Shown here: positions 1 to 7,214 of the stretch, piece by piece
Layout: each line of letters begins with the position of its first letter
Position numbering within the stretch: position 1 is the first letter of the stretch
NCBI RefSeq assembly: GCF_019423705.1
Contig: NZ_JAHZAX010000020.1
Location: 1 to 14,980, forward strand
Origin: Ruminococcus sp.
GTDB lineage: Bacteria; Bacillota; Clostridia; Oscillospirales; Ruminococcaceae
Direction: 5' to 3'
Length of the DNA: 14,980 bases
Made by a program: the position numbers and the translations under genes
Notes under the pieces: model-generated
Told to the model about the DNA's origin: nothing
The model's database searches: none
Seen by the model: the letters and a program-made list of their open reading frames with translations, nothing else

Positions 1-1242
1 CACAATGGGCGCAACCTCCGTGTTGATAGTCGTCCGCAGCAGATGTATCGCAGGGGCAGCCGCCTTTAGCCTTACCCCGTATTTGCCGCCTTGCTTTATT
101 ATCTCCGGCTCGTCAAGGGTCAGCTCGTTCATCTCCGGCATAACAATGCCGTACCCCGTCTTTTCCATATCGTCAAGGGCCGTGCTGAATTTCGCAAACC
201 GCTCCTTGATCTTCACAAGCTCCAGTATCCTCGGCATAAGATCGTTCTCGTCCTTGATCTCAAGCCCCGTCGCCTCGCCGATTATCTTGAAAAACAGATC
301 GGGCGCAAGCTCAACCTTGATAACAGCCGAACCGCAGCCAAGATCAATGCTCTCCACAGACCCCGTCGCAACCTGCTCACAGCAGCATATAGCCTCAGCA
401 CAGCCCGAAATGTCACGGAGATTTTTCACCTCCGCACAAGCCGACTTGATGTGACTGAATACCGCCTCTTTGAGCCAATGCCCCTTGTCAAGTGTGTTTA
501 TCCACGAGGGCATTGAAATGTTTATCTCCTTCACAGGAAATGCGTAAAGAAGCTGGGTGAGAATGTTTCTTATGTCGCTTTCCCCAAGTTCAAGACAGTT
601 TATTGGCATTACCACCGTGCCGTATTTCTCCGAAAGCTCCTTGCAAAGCGCCTTTACCTCCGCCGATTCAGGGTAAACGCTGTTCATAAGCGTAACAAAT
701 GGCTTGCCGATCTGCCTGAGCTCGTTTATGATACGCTCCTCACATTCTTCGTATTCCTCTCTCGGCAGATCGGTTATGCTGCCGTCCGTCGTTATCACAA
801 GACCGATAGTCGAGTGCTCCGTGATAACTTTCTGCGTTCCCACTTCCGCCGCCATATTGAACGGCACTTCCGTGTCGAACCAAGGTGTCACCACCATTCT
901 AGGCGATTCATTTTCAATGTACCCGATGGCGCTTGGTATAATGTACCCCACGCAGTCGATCATTCGCACATTGAAATTCGCTCCCCCCTCCAGCGTGATG
1001 TTCACAGCCTCTTCGGGGATAAATTTCGGCTCAGTCGTCATAATCGTCTTTCCTGCGGAGGACTGGGGCAGCTCGTCAACAGCCCTCTCCCTGCGAAAAT
1101 CGCTTTCAATGTTCGGGATAACGAACTGCTCCATAAACTGCTTTATAAATGTAGATTTACCCGTGCGGACGGGTCCCACCACGCCGATGTAAATGTCTCC
1201 GCCTGTTCGGGTGGCGATGTCGGTGTAAATATCGTTTGTCAT
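1..1242 (-). CDS. spoIVA: Stage IV sporulation protein A, spore-coat basement-layer ATPase (3' end outside window)
   Basis: SpoIVA is the ATPase that polymerises on the outer forespore membrane in the mother cell and forms the base on which the coat is built. The 414 codons visible match the family from the first residues. The N-terminus has the typical RTGGDIYIGVVGPVRTGKST region, with a Walker A GPVRTGKST at residues 23-31 (K29). The sensor segment AGKTIMTTEPKF is at about 63-74, MIDCVGY (Walker B region) at 94-100, and EHSTIGLVITTDG at 142-154. The family is about 490 residues long, so roughly the last 80 are missing beyond position 1. The last visible residues, EVAPIV, fit the family's EFAPIIG segment. 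The ATG at 1242 has AGGAGG 8 bases upstream (1251-1256), which contains the stop codon of the preceding gene, so the two are probably translationally coupled. No frameshift is seen. Confidence 0.97.
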   Translation of the reverse strand, partial: MTNDIYTDIATRTGGDIYIGVVGPVRTGKSTFIKQFMEQFVIPNIESDFRRERAVDELPQSSAGKTIMTTEPKFIPEEAVNITLEGGANFNVRMIDCVGYIIPSAIGYIENESPRMVVTPWFDTEVPFNMAAEVGTQKVITEHSTIGLVITTDGSITDLPREEYEECEERIINELRQIGKPFVTLMNSVYPESAEVKALCKELSEKYGTVVMPINCLELGESDIRNILTQLLYAFPVKEINISMPSWINTLDKGHWLKEAVFSHIKSACAEVKNLRDISGCAEAICCCEQVATGSVESIDLGCGSAVIKVELAPDLFFKIIGEATGLEIKDENDLMPRILELVKIKERFAKFSTALDDMEKTGYGIVMPEMNELTLDEPEIIKQGGKYGVRLKAAAPAIHLLRTTINTEVAPIV

Positions 1243-1254
1243 ATTCCTGTCCTC

Positions 1255-2814
1255 CTAATTCATAAGTGGGATCAAAAGCATTCCCTGCCGTGAAAGCTTG
1301 TCGTCAGCAAGCTCGTTCTCTTCAAGTATGGCCGTCACGGAAGTGGAGTATTTCTTCGCTATCTCCCATATATCATCGTTTTCTGTGCAGTAGCAAATTT
1401 TCAGCGCATAGCGATCGTTTTTCTCCTTCGGCTTGTCAAAAAGCACTTTCAGATCGGTGAGCATTTTTCCGACTTGCTTCGTGATAAGCTCTCCCTCGAT
1501 CTTTATCTCCGCCTTCACCTCCGCCGAACTCTCGTCCGCAAGATAATAAGAACAGCTTTCCACCGTCACCTTCGGACAAAATGCCGCCTCTCTCGTGCAG
1601 CCCTCAGGCAAAGCGACCTCGTGCTCAAATGGCATATCGCTTTCAAGATAAACAGGCACGCCGTCACCATTTCGACCCAGCAAGCAGAAATTAACATTTC
1701 CCGATACCACAAAAGCGTTTTTATCCTCGTCAAATCGGGTGTTTATATCAGATACCGCCGCCCAGCTGTCGTGAACGCATTTTAGCTCACCCTCTTGGCA
1801 AGCCAGCTTTGCCGCCGCCGAGTGGTTTTCGCTTATCTTTACGCTGCCGCATTCAAGTTCGCTCTCATAGCTCTCCCCCTCACATTCAAAACAGGTTGAG
1901 TAAGCGTCCGTCACAATCTCACAGCTTGCAAGCTTTTTCGCCACACAGCTCACAATAAGCACGATCTCACATTCCAGCGTCGAGGAATCCTCCCCTCTGG
2001 GTATCATCTCGCAGCCGGCAGCGGTGATATCCACCTTCGCCGTGAAACTTTCGTCAATGCCGTCAATGTCGATAATCTGCGAAAACGGCACAGTAAACCG
2101 CATTGTTTCAGCACTCTCCTCCCCCTCGGGGGTAACGCAGCCGTAAAGCATTGATATCTCCACATCGCCCTTCGTGACAAGCTTTCCTGCGATCATCTTG
2201 TGATCCTGCGGTATAACACGGCAGGACGTCCGCAGGATAGTTCCCACAGGGGGCTTTGAAGCCGCAAGGGCAAGCTCCTCGATAACAGTTATCCTCTTTA
2301 GCGCCGTCAAACGCTTCGCAGTATATGTAAAAGGCGTCTTTTTCAGCTGTATTCCGCAGCCGAATGCGTCCGTAACAATGGGCTTTGATACCTCCCCCAC
2401 AACTTTTGCGGATATTGACACAGCCCCACGGATATCAAGCCTCCGTTGATTTACCACACGGCAGTTGACGTAATCGCATTTCGGCGTAAGCTCGATCATC
2501 GGGTCGATACACTCCCCTTGGATATCCAGCGACTTTGTGTAGGTCATTTTCTGCTCAATGCAGTTTATGCGCCTGTCGTTCTCGCTTATGTAAAGCACTC
2601 TGATAAGCGCCGTCAGCTCAAAGCTGAGCTTTCCGCCATTTATGCTATGGCTTGAAACTGTTGGGCGGATAACGCACTTGAGTATCCTGAAAATGTCGGG
2701 ATAATAATCGGGCAGAAGAAAATCTTTCTCCACCGCCTGCTCGCAGGAGGCGTCAAGAATGGTCTGAGCCATTGAAAGCGTCTCTCTGTTCAGCTTGAAA
2801 TCATTAGTATTCAT
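1255..2814 (-). CDS. sipL: SipL-like SpoIVA-interacting protein (SPOCS/DUF3794 domains plus C-terminal LysM)
   Basis: The 519-residue product matches the architecture and length of Clostridioides difficile SipL, which binds SpoIVA and is needed for coat localisation around the forespore. The N-terminus carries the SPOCS (DUF3794) signature, including EKDFLLPDYYPDIFRILK at about 30-47. Further SPOCS-like segments with GAVSISAKVVGEV and VKAEIKIEGELI motifs follow. Residues 471-519 form a LysM domain (ICYCTENDDIWEIAKKYSTS, then LLIPL), the part of SipL known to contact SpoIVA. There is no signal peptide, as expected for a mother-cell cytosolic protein. The ATG at 2814 has AGGAGG at 2826-2831. 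The stop TAG (1255-1257) lies inside the ribosome site of spoIVA, 12 bases before its start. The domain assignment is strong; the exact name rests on architecture and context, and other SPOCS-LysM proteins exist. Confidence 0.92.
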   Translation of the reverse strand: MNTNDFKLNRETLSMAQTILDASCEQAVEKDFLLPDYYPDIFRILKCVIRPTVSSHSINGGKLSFELTALIRVLYISENDRRINCIEQKMTYTKSLDIQGECIDPMIELTPKCDYVNCRVVNQRRLDIRGAVSISAKVVGEVSKPIVTDAFGCGIQLKKTPFTYTAKRLTALKRITVIEELALAASKPPVGTILRTSCRVIPQDHKMIAGKLVTKGDVEISMLYGCVTPEGEESAETMRFTVPFSQIIDIDGIDESFTAKVDITAAGCEMIPRGEDSSTLECEIVLIVSCVAKKLASCEIVTDAYSTCFECEGESYESELECGSVKISENHSAAAKLACQEGELKCVHDSWAAVSDINTRFDEDKNAFVVSGNVNFCLLGRNGDGVPVYLESDMPFEHEVALPEGCTREAAFCPKVTVESCSYYLADESSAEVKAEIKIEGELITKQVGKMLTDLKVLFDKPKEKNDRYALKICYCTENDDIWEIAKKYSTSVTAILEENELADDKLSRQGMLLIPLMN

Positions 2815-2857
2815 CTTGTTTGCTTCCTCCTAAAAATAAACTAAGTTCAAGGCCGGT

Positions 2858-2892
2858 ATAATATTGCATACTCACAATCTGTCAAAATATCA
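2858..2892 (-). promoter_or_regulatory. Candidate promoter for sipL-spoIVA: overlapping sigma-E-like and sigma-A-like boxes
   Basis: On the minus strand TGATATT (2886-2892), a 15-base spacer, and TATGCAAT (2863-2870) resemble the sigma-E consensus (KMATATT, 14-15 bases, CATACAAT), with two differences in the -10. A sigma-A-like pair overlaps it: TTGACA (2880-2885), 16 bases, TATTAT (2858-2863). A sigma-E promoter would fit the known timing of spoIVA expression; which sigma factor is used is inference. Confidence 0.5.
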
Positions 2893-2908
2893 TCAAATCA
2901 ACGATCAA

Positions 2909-2932
2909 CGGGCGAACGCTGTTCGCCCCTAC
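2909..2932. repeat. Dispersed 24-bp palindromic repeat, copy 1
   Basis: CGGGCGAAC, a short variable centre, then GTTCGCCCCTAC. It is the same length and nearly the same sequence as the copies at 4177-4200 and 9038-9061, differing mainly in the centre (GCT here, GAT elsewhere). It forms a GGGCGAAC/GTTCGCCC hairpin and lies just upstream of the sipL promoter. Confidence 0.85.
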
Positions 2933-3006
2933 GCTAAAAATATTTTAGGGAAATTGTGGTTGACAAAAGTCTGCAACAATTTGTTTTATCCTCAATAACC
3001 CCAAAT

Positions 3007-3062
3007 GTAGGGGACGACGAAATTTATCAGCTCACCGTTACTCGCTGATAAATTGACGTCCC
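3007..3062. repeat. Long hairpin beginning with the GTAGGGG motif
   Basis: AATTTATCAGC (3021-3031) and GCTGATAAATT (3044-3054) are perfect 11-bp inverted arms around a 12-base loop. Outside them GGGACG (3011-3016) pairs with CGTCCC (3057-3062). The GTAGGGG lead (3007-3013) links it to the repeats near 4126 and 4225. There is no T-run after it, so it is not an obvious terminator. Confidence 0.75.
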
Positions 3063-3247
3063 ACTCTTTGGTCGCTCACTTGTTTTCCGCATTTTCGACA
3101 AACAAAAGTCTGCGATAAAATACCCAACCTTTATCTTTCATTTCGGGCTTATCTGCCCTGCTGAGAACAGTATATTCACGCAAAAGGGGTTGTATTCTAA
3201 AAACGTCCCCCTTTCACACAAAAATTTCTCCGCCATAGAATATGAAA

Positions 3248-3298
3248 GGGCAGCGCTAAGCCGCCCGAGACTAAGGTCAGCGCCGCAAAGCGTTGACC
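3248..3298 (+). promoter_or_regulatory. Tandem hairpins in the 5' leader of the ZIP transporter gene
   Basis: GGGC (3248-3251) pairs with GCCC (3262-3265), with an extra GC/GC inside. Next, GGTCAGCGC (3275-3283) pairs with GCGTTGACC (3290-3298) around CGCAAA, with one G-U pair. The second stem ends 5 bases before the ribosome site AAAGGA (3304-3309). The position suits translational control, but it matches no riboswitch class I could recognise. Confidence 0.35.
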
Positions 3299-3317
3299 TC
3301 ACGAAAGGAACATATCT

Positions 3318-4106
3318 ATGAACGGATTTCTATGGGCGGCGGCAGGTACGGGCTTTACATTTTCGATGACAGCACTTGGCGCAGCCGTTGTATTTTTTAT
3401 GAAAAAAGAGCAGAGCAGCGATAAGCTCAACAGAGCCTTTTTAGGCTTTGCAGCAGGCGTTATGATAGCCGCCTCCGTGTGGAGCCTGCTTATCCCTGCT
3501 ATCCAAAAAGCGGAAGATCTCGGTAAGATCGGCTGGATACCTGCGGCAGGTGGATTTGCACTAGGCGTATTATTTTTAATGCTCCTCGATAAGCTTATGC
3601 CATATTTCCACCCCGAGCCTGACCGAGCCGAGGGCGTAAAACAGGGCTTGAAGCGCTCCGGTATGCTGATATTCGCAATAACGCTGCACAATATCCCCGA
3701 GGGAATGGCAGTCGGTCTTGCCTTTGCACTTGCGGCGCAAAGCGAAAGCTCCGTGCTCCTCGCCTCCGCAATAGCACTCGCCATTGGAATGGGCATACAA
3801 AATTTCCCCGAGGGCGCAGCCATAGCGCTCCCTCTCCGCCAGTCGGGAATGAGCCGCAGCAAGGCATTTCTATACGGAATGTGCTCCGGTCTAGTCGAAC
3901 CCATTTTCGGACTTATCACAGTCCTTATCGCAGGCACAGTTCTGAGCATTCTCCCTTGGCTTCTAGCCTTCGCCGCAGGAGCAATGCTATATGTAGTGGT
4001 AGAAGAGCTTATCCCTGAAGCCCACCTAGGCGAAGGACACATCGGCACGATAGGCGTAATGCTGGGCTTCCTCCTTATGATGATACTTGATGTAGCCCTA
4101 GGTTAG
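3318..4106 (+). CDS. ZIP-family divalent metal transporter (GufA/ZupT-like)
   Basis: This 262-residue integral membrane protein probably imports zinc or a related divalent cation into the cytoplasm. It has the ZIP topology of eight membrane segments. The metal-site signatures are in TM4 (HNIPEGMAVG, residues 124-133) and TM5 (NFPEGAAIALPL, 162-173). EELIPEAH (229-236) in a later helix is also typical. The loop after TM3 is short and carries HPEPDRAEG (98-106) rather than a long histidine-rich stretch, as in the bacterial GufA branch. The ATG at 3318 has AAAGGA 8 bases upstream. The gene stands alone, divergent from sipL, and the hairpins in its leader may regulate it. The length and all signatures are intact. 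The metal specificity cannot be read from sequence; ZupT-like proteins are often broad. Confidence 0.94.
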   Translation: MNGFLWAAAGTGFTFSMTALGAAVVFFMKKEQSSDKLNRAFLGFAAGVMIAASVWSLLIPAIQKAEDLGKIGWIPAAGGFALGVLFLMLLDKLMPYFHPEPDRAEGVKQGLKRSGMLIFAITLHNIPEGMAVGLAFALAAQSESSVLLASAIALAIGMGIQNFPEGAAIALPLRQSGMSRSKAFLYGMCSGLVEPIFGLITVLIAGTVLSILPWLLAFAAGAMLYVVVEELIPEAHLGEGHIGTIGVMLGFLLMMILDVALG

Positions 4107-4125
4107 TGAGGAATGAGGAATTAAT

Positions 4126-4150
4126 GTAGGGGCGCACATTGTGAGCCCGC
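4126..4150. repeat. GTAGGGG-type palindromic repeat
   Basis: GTAGGGGCGCACATTGTGAG followed by CCCGC. GGGC pairs with GCCC and CAC with GTG around the centre. It has the same frame as the 24-bp repeat at 4177-4200 in opposite orientation, with a different stem sequence. It may also help end transcription of the ZIP gene, although there is no T-run. Confidence 0.75.
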
Positions 4151-4176
4151 AGACTGTCGCAAAAGCAGCAGATCAA

Positions 4177-4200
4177 CGGGCGAATGATGTTCGCCCCTAC
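4177..4200. repeat. Dispersed 24-bp palindromic repeat, copy 2
   Basis: CGGGCGAATGATGTTCGCCC followed by CTAC. It is like the copies at 2909-2932 and 9038-9061, with C to T at the eighth base of the stem, and still pairs as GGGCGAA/TTCGCCC. Confidence 0.85.
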
Positions 4201-4224
4201 AAAAACAACGCATTTACGTAATTT

Positions 4225-4251
4225 GTAGGGGCTGGCGTCCTCGACAGCCCG
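4225..4251. repeat. GTAGGGG-type palindromic repeat with a different stem
   Basis: GTAGGGGCTGGCGTCCTCGA followed by CAGCCCG. GGGCTG pairs with CAGCCC. It shares the GTAGGGG...GCCCG frame with its neighbours, but the stem and loop differ, so the family varies in its centre while pairing is kept. Confidence 0.7.
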
Positions 4252-4374
4252 TGTCAAGGCACAAACGTTACAATAATTCTGTACGTTAAAGGATATGGTA
4301 ATGTCGCTTTTTCTGCCGATTTTTGTTCGCTCGTTGATTTTCCCACTTTTGCGCTTTAATCACCACTTTTGATA

Positions 4375-4403
4375 TTGACAAAGGTTGAGCAGTTTGTTAT
4401 AAT
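4375..4403 (+). promoter_or_regulatory. Sigma-A promoter of the beta-helix gene
   Basis: TTGACA (4375-4380), 17 bases, TATAAT (4398-4403): a full consensus match. The predicted transcript start is near 4410, giving a leader of about 90 bases. Confidence 0.88.
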
Positions 4404-4499
4404 GATAAGTGTGTAAAAAGTTTCGATGGAAAAAGTAAAAAAAGACGAAACAAAAGAGAGATTTGCAAAACCAGAGGACAACGAAAGGACAGATGAGGA

Positions 4500-7115
4500 T
4501 TGATAAGATCATTACGCACCTTTATTGCCTTTGCGGCGGCGGTCTTGTGCGCCGTCCTGCTTATGACGATAAGGTGCTTTGCTTATGATTATTCAAAGAT
4601 CACAGGCACAAATGCAAGCGGCGCTGATATCAGCGGCTATTCGGGCGCAGCAGAGATAAACGTGCTCGATTTCGGCGCAGATAAAAGCGGCAAGAAAGAC
4701 TCTGCTAAGGCTATACAAAAAGCCCTTAATTACGCTATCGACAACGGCTCAAGCTCCATTCAGATAAAAGTCGTCGTGCCAAAGGGTACCTATAAGATAA
4801 ACAGCCTGCTGAAAATTTATTCCAATACTTGGCTTTATCTTGAGGACGGCGCAAAGATAGTCAGAAATTTTGATAAGGGCTGTATGATAAAAAACGCCCA
4901 GGCCAATGGCAAGGGCGGCTTTGACAGCGAAAGAAATATCGTTATCGAGGGCGGCACTTGGGATGGCAACCCTTCGTCAACTTCCAATCCGTTTTCAAAT
5001 ATGCGTTTCGGTCATATGACCAATCTTTGGATAAAGAACGTCGAGATAACGAATAATTATAACGGTCACCACCTTGAAATAGGTGCAGCTCAGGGCGTGA
5101 CTATCGAAAACTGCGACTTCCACGGATATACAGGCGCAAGCCAAAAAGAAGCTATCCAGCTCGATACGATCAGCGACGCCGACGTTTTCGCAGGCTATGC
5201 GCCCTATGACGATACCCCTTGTGATAACGTTATCATAAAGAATAATAACTTCCACGATATGATGAGAGGTCTCGGCTCTCATTCCGCTTCGCTGGGCGTT
5301 TATTATACAAATACTATCATTACAGGCAATACTTTTAAAAATTTGAAGTCAACTGCCATAGTGCTTGTTAACCATAAAAACTGTATAATCGAAAACAATA
5401 CTATGACCGATGTGGGCTATGGCGTTGATTTCAAGTATATGACAGATAATGAAAACAGCAATTTTCACGTCCCAAGTTCGGGCTATGCAGGAATAAAGGA
5501 CAGGCTCGATGATAACGCCAATACCATAATAAGGAACAATACCATTTCAACGGCGCTGACTTATTATATCTCTGACCCCTTCGGAATACAGCTTTACGGC
5601 AGAGAGCTGGAAGCTTCATACAATCACCCCGATTATAATTACACCATAAAGGGCGTAAAAATAACGGGCAATACTATCAAGACCGTTGGAAATGCAGTCC
5701 GTCTCACGGACGTTTCGGGAATTTTTATCGACTCAAATGAAATGAGTTTCAATTATGATTATTACAACCGCTCGGATATGGACTTGATCTCAATGGTGGA
5801 CGCTTCGCAGATAACCATTTCAAAGAACACTATGACCGGCACAAAGCAGAACAGCGTTTATATAAGCGGCGGCTCTGACAATGTCATAAGCTCAAATAAG
5901 ATCAGCAAGCCAGCAGTTTCGGGCGTTTATGTTTCGGGCGGCTCGACTAAAAATACTATTTCCGGCAATACAATAACTTCCGCAGGCTCAAACGGCATTA
6001 AGGTCACGAAAGAGTCCAAGGCGGATATAAAGAAAAACACTATAACAAAATCTGCCAAACACGGCATACTTTTCACAAATGCAAGCGGCACGGTTGTTGA
6101 AAACACCCTCAATGAAAATGGCCTAAACGGCTTCCTTGCGGATAATAATGCAACGGTCGAGTTCAGAAATAACACTTGTGAAAAGAACAAGAATTACGGC
6201 ATAAAAGCCAATAATCAGTCGCAGGTGGATATAAGCGGAAATACGCTCAAGGAAAACGGCAAGGGCGCAGTTTACTGCACGGGAAAAGCTTCCGTAAAGC
6301 TCAATGCGCCAAGCGATTTCAAGGTCAGCGATATTTGTTCCGATAAGCTTACGCTTAATTGGGGCGAGGTCTCGCAGGCGGACGGTTATTACGTTTACCG
6401 CAAGGCCGACAGCGACGACGCCGAATATGAACGTATCGCCGATATAAAGGACACTTCCTACACAGACCTTGAACTTACGCCGAAAACACGTTACATCTAT
6501 GTTGTGAAAGCTTATCTCAGCGCTGTTGACTCCACCGAAATAGGCAAAGGCACAGCGGAAATGACTGTCAAAACAAAGCTTACGATAATAGGTTGTTACA
6601 CAGATATGAAAGGCTCTATGACCTATACGGGCAAGGAAAGAACGCAAATTTTCAACGTTTATGTTGACAATGAAGCCCTTATCCCTGACGTGGATTACAG
6701 GCTGGAATATTCAGACAATGTAAACGTCGGTCAAGCGAAAGTGCGGGTTATCGGAATGGGTCAGTATTGCGATTATGCGGACTTTGTGTTCAATATCACG
6801 CTGGGTTCAGATAACGTCATCGTGGTCAATCCGCAGAGTTACAATGTCAATTCCATAGTTTCGGGCAATCCAACAATGAAGGCTCAGGGCTATGAAGTTG
6901 AAGTTGTGAAAGACAGCGAACTTGACAGCGCATTTTCAAATGCAAATGCAAATTCAAGTGCGAAAACAAAGCCGAAAGCAAAGGATATAGTCACAGTTGT
7001 GAACCTATATTCTTCCACACAAATGTTAAAGACCGCAAGAGCCGATCAGCTTGAAATGCGCATCCGCTCTTTCCGTGAGCTGACAGGGGAGACCGTTTAC
7101 GGCGCTTGGCTGTAA
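4500..7115 (+). CDS. Secreted right-handed beta-helix protein (pectate-lyase superfamily fold) with Fn3 and Ig-like modules
   Basis: This 871-residue exported protein probably acts on or binds polysaccharide, though no enzyme activity can be assigned. A signal peptide covers residues 1-28 (positive start, hydrophobic core about 8-22, likely cleavage after CFA). Residues 53-125 match the start of the pectate-lyase-3 fold (VLDFGADKSGKKDS, then VVVPKGTYKI). Residues about 145-600 are parallel beta-helix repeats with many IxxNxI/ITGNTI ladders (387-393, 486-492, 578-583). Residues 602-692 resemble a fibronectin type III domain (LTLNWGEVSQADGYYVYR). Residues about 695-768 form an Ig-like module with TYTGKE and VDYRLEYSDNVNVGQAKVRV. 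The last 100 residues are unrecognised; there is no dockerin, LPXTG or SLH. The start is TTG: a stop lies in frame at 4494-4496, the next in-frame ATG is codon 22 inside the signal core, and AAAGGA (4484-4489) is 10 bases upstream. Confidence 0.85.
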   Translation: MIRSLRTFIAFAAAVLCAVLLMTIRCFAYDYSKITGTNASGADISGYSGAAEINVLDFGADKSGKKDSAKAIQKALNYAIDNGSSSIQIKVVVPKGTYKINSLLKIYSNTWLYLEDGAKIVRNFDKGCMIKNAQANGKGGFDSERNIVIEGGTWDGNPSSTSNPFSNMRFGHMTNLWIKNVEITNNYNGHHLEIGAAQGVTIENCDFHGYTGASQKEAIQLDTISDADVFAGYAPYDDTPCDNVIIKNNNFHDMMRGLGSHSASLGVYYTNTIITGNTFKNLKSTAIVLVNHKNCIIENNTMTDVGYGVDFKYMTDNENSNFHVPSSGYAGIKDRLDDNANTIIRNNTISTALTYYISDPFGIQLYGRELEASYNHPDYNYTIKGVKITGNTIKTVGNAVRLTDVSGIFIDSNEMSFNYDYYNRSDMDLISMVDASQITISKNTMTGTKQNSVYISGGSDNVISSNKISKPAVSGVYVSGGSTKNTISGNTITSAGSNGIKVTKESKADIKKNTITKSAKHGILFTNASGTVVENTLNENGLNGFLADNNATVEFRNNTCEKNKNYGIKANNQSQVDISGNTLKENGKGAVYCTGKASVKLNAPSDFKVSDICSDKLTLNWGEVSQADGYYVYRKADSDDAEYERIADIKDTSYTDLELTPKTRYIYVVKAYLSAVDSTEIGKGTAEMTVKTKLTIIGCYTDMKGSMTYTGKERTQIFNVYVDNEALIPDVDYRLEYSDNVNVGQAKVRVIGMGQYCDYADFVFNITLGSDNVIVVNPQSYNVNSIVSGNPTMKAQGYEVEVVKDSELDSAFSNANANSSAKTKPKAKDIVTVVNLYSSTQMLKTARADQLEMRIRSFRELTGETVYGAWL

Positions 7116-7167
7116 AGATCTGATGATCTGATAATTTTAATAAGCGAAATTTTTACACGCAAATATA

Positions 7168-7207
7168 AACACCGCACAGACCATATCGGTTTTGTGCGGT
7201 GTTTTTT
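7168..7207 (+). terminator. Rho-independent terminator between convergent genes
   Basis: AACACCGCACA (7168-7178) and TGTGCGGTGTT (7193-7203) form an 11-bp perfect stem with a 14-base loop, followed by a T-run to 7207. It serves the beta-helix gene and may act weakly on the convergent minus-strand gene, whose stop is at 7215-7217; the minus-side T-run is interrupted. Confidence 0.88.
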
Positions 7208-7214
7208 GTACTTT

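Larger units (their letters stand above)
2815..3317. other. Intergenic region: sipL promoter, palindromic repeats, leader of the ZIP gene
   Basis: No gene is seen in this stretch. It holds the divergent promoter region of sipL (2858-2892), a short palindromic repeat (2909-2932), a longer hairpin (3007-3062), and two adjacent hairpins just before the metal-transporter ribosome site (3248-3298). I could not find a convincing sigma-A promoter for the plus-strand gene. Confidence 0.7.
4107..4499. other. Intergenic region with three palindromic repeats and a promoter
   Basis: No gene is seen. Three hairpin repeats occupy 4126-4251. A strong sigma-A promoter at 4375-4403 and a leader of about 90 bases precede the beta-helix gene. 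Within the leader GTTTCG (4420-4425) and CGAAAC (4446-4451) could pair weakly. Confidence 0.7.

Noticed and set aside
1266..2655. Plus-strand open frames opposite sipL and spoIVA
   Set aside because: Shadows of the strongly supported minus-strand genes.
2909..4251. CRISPR array
   Set aside because: The repeats are few, irregularly spaced, palindromic and in both orientations, with no cas genes.
4075..4257. 60-codon minus-strand frame
   Set aside because: Made mostly of palindromic repeat DNA; no ribosome site.
4404..4499. Riboswitch (for example c-di-GMP) in the beta-helix leader
   Set aside because: The leader is only about 90 bases, A-rich, with one weak stem and no conserved motif.
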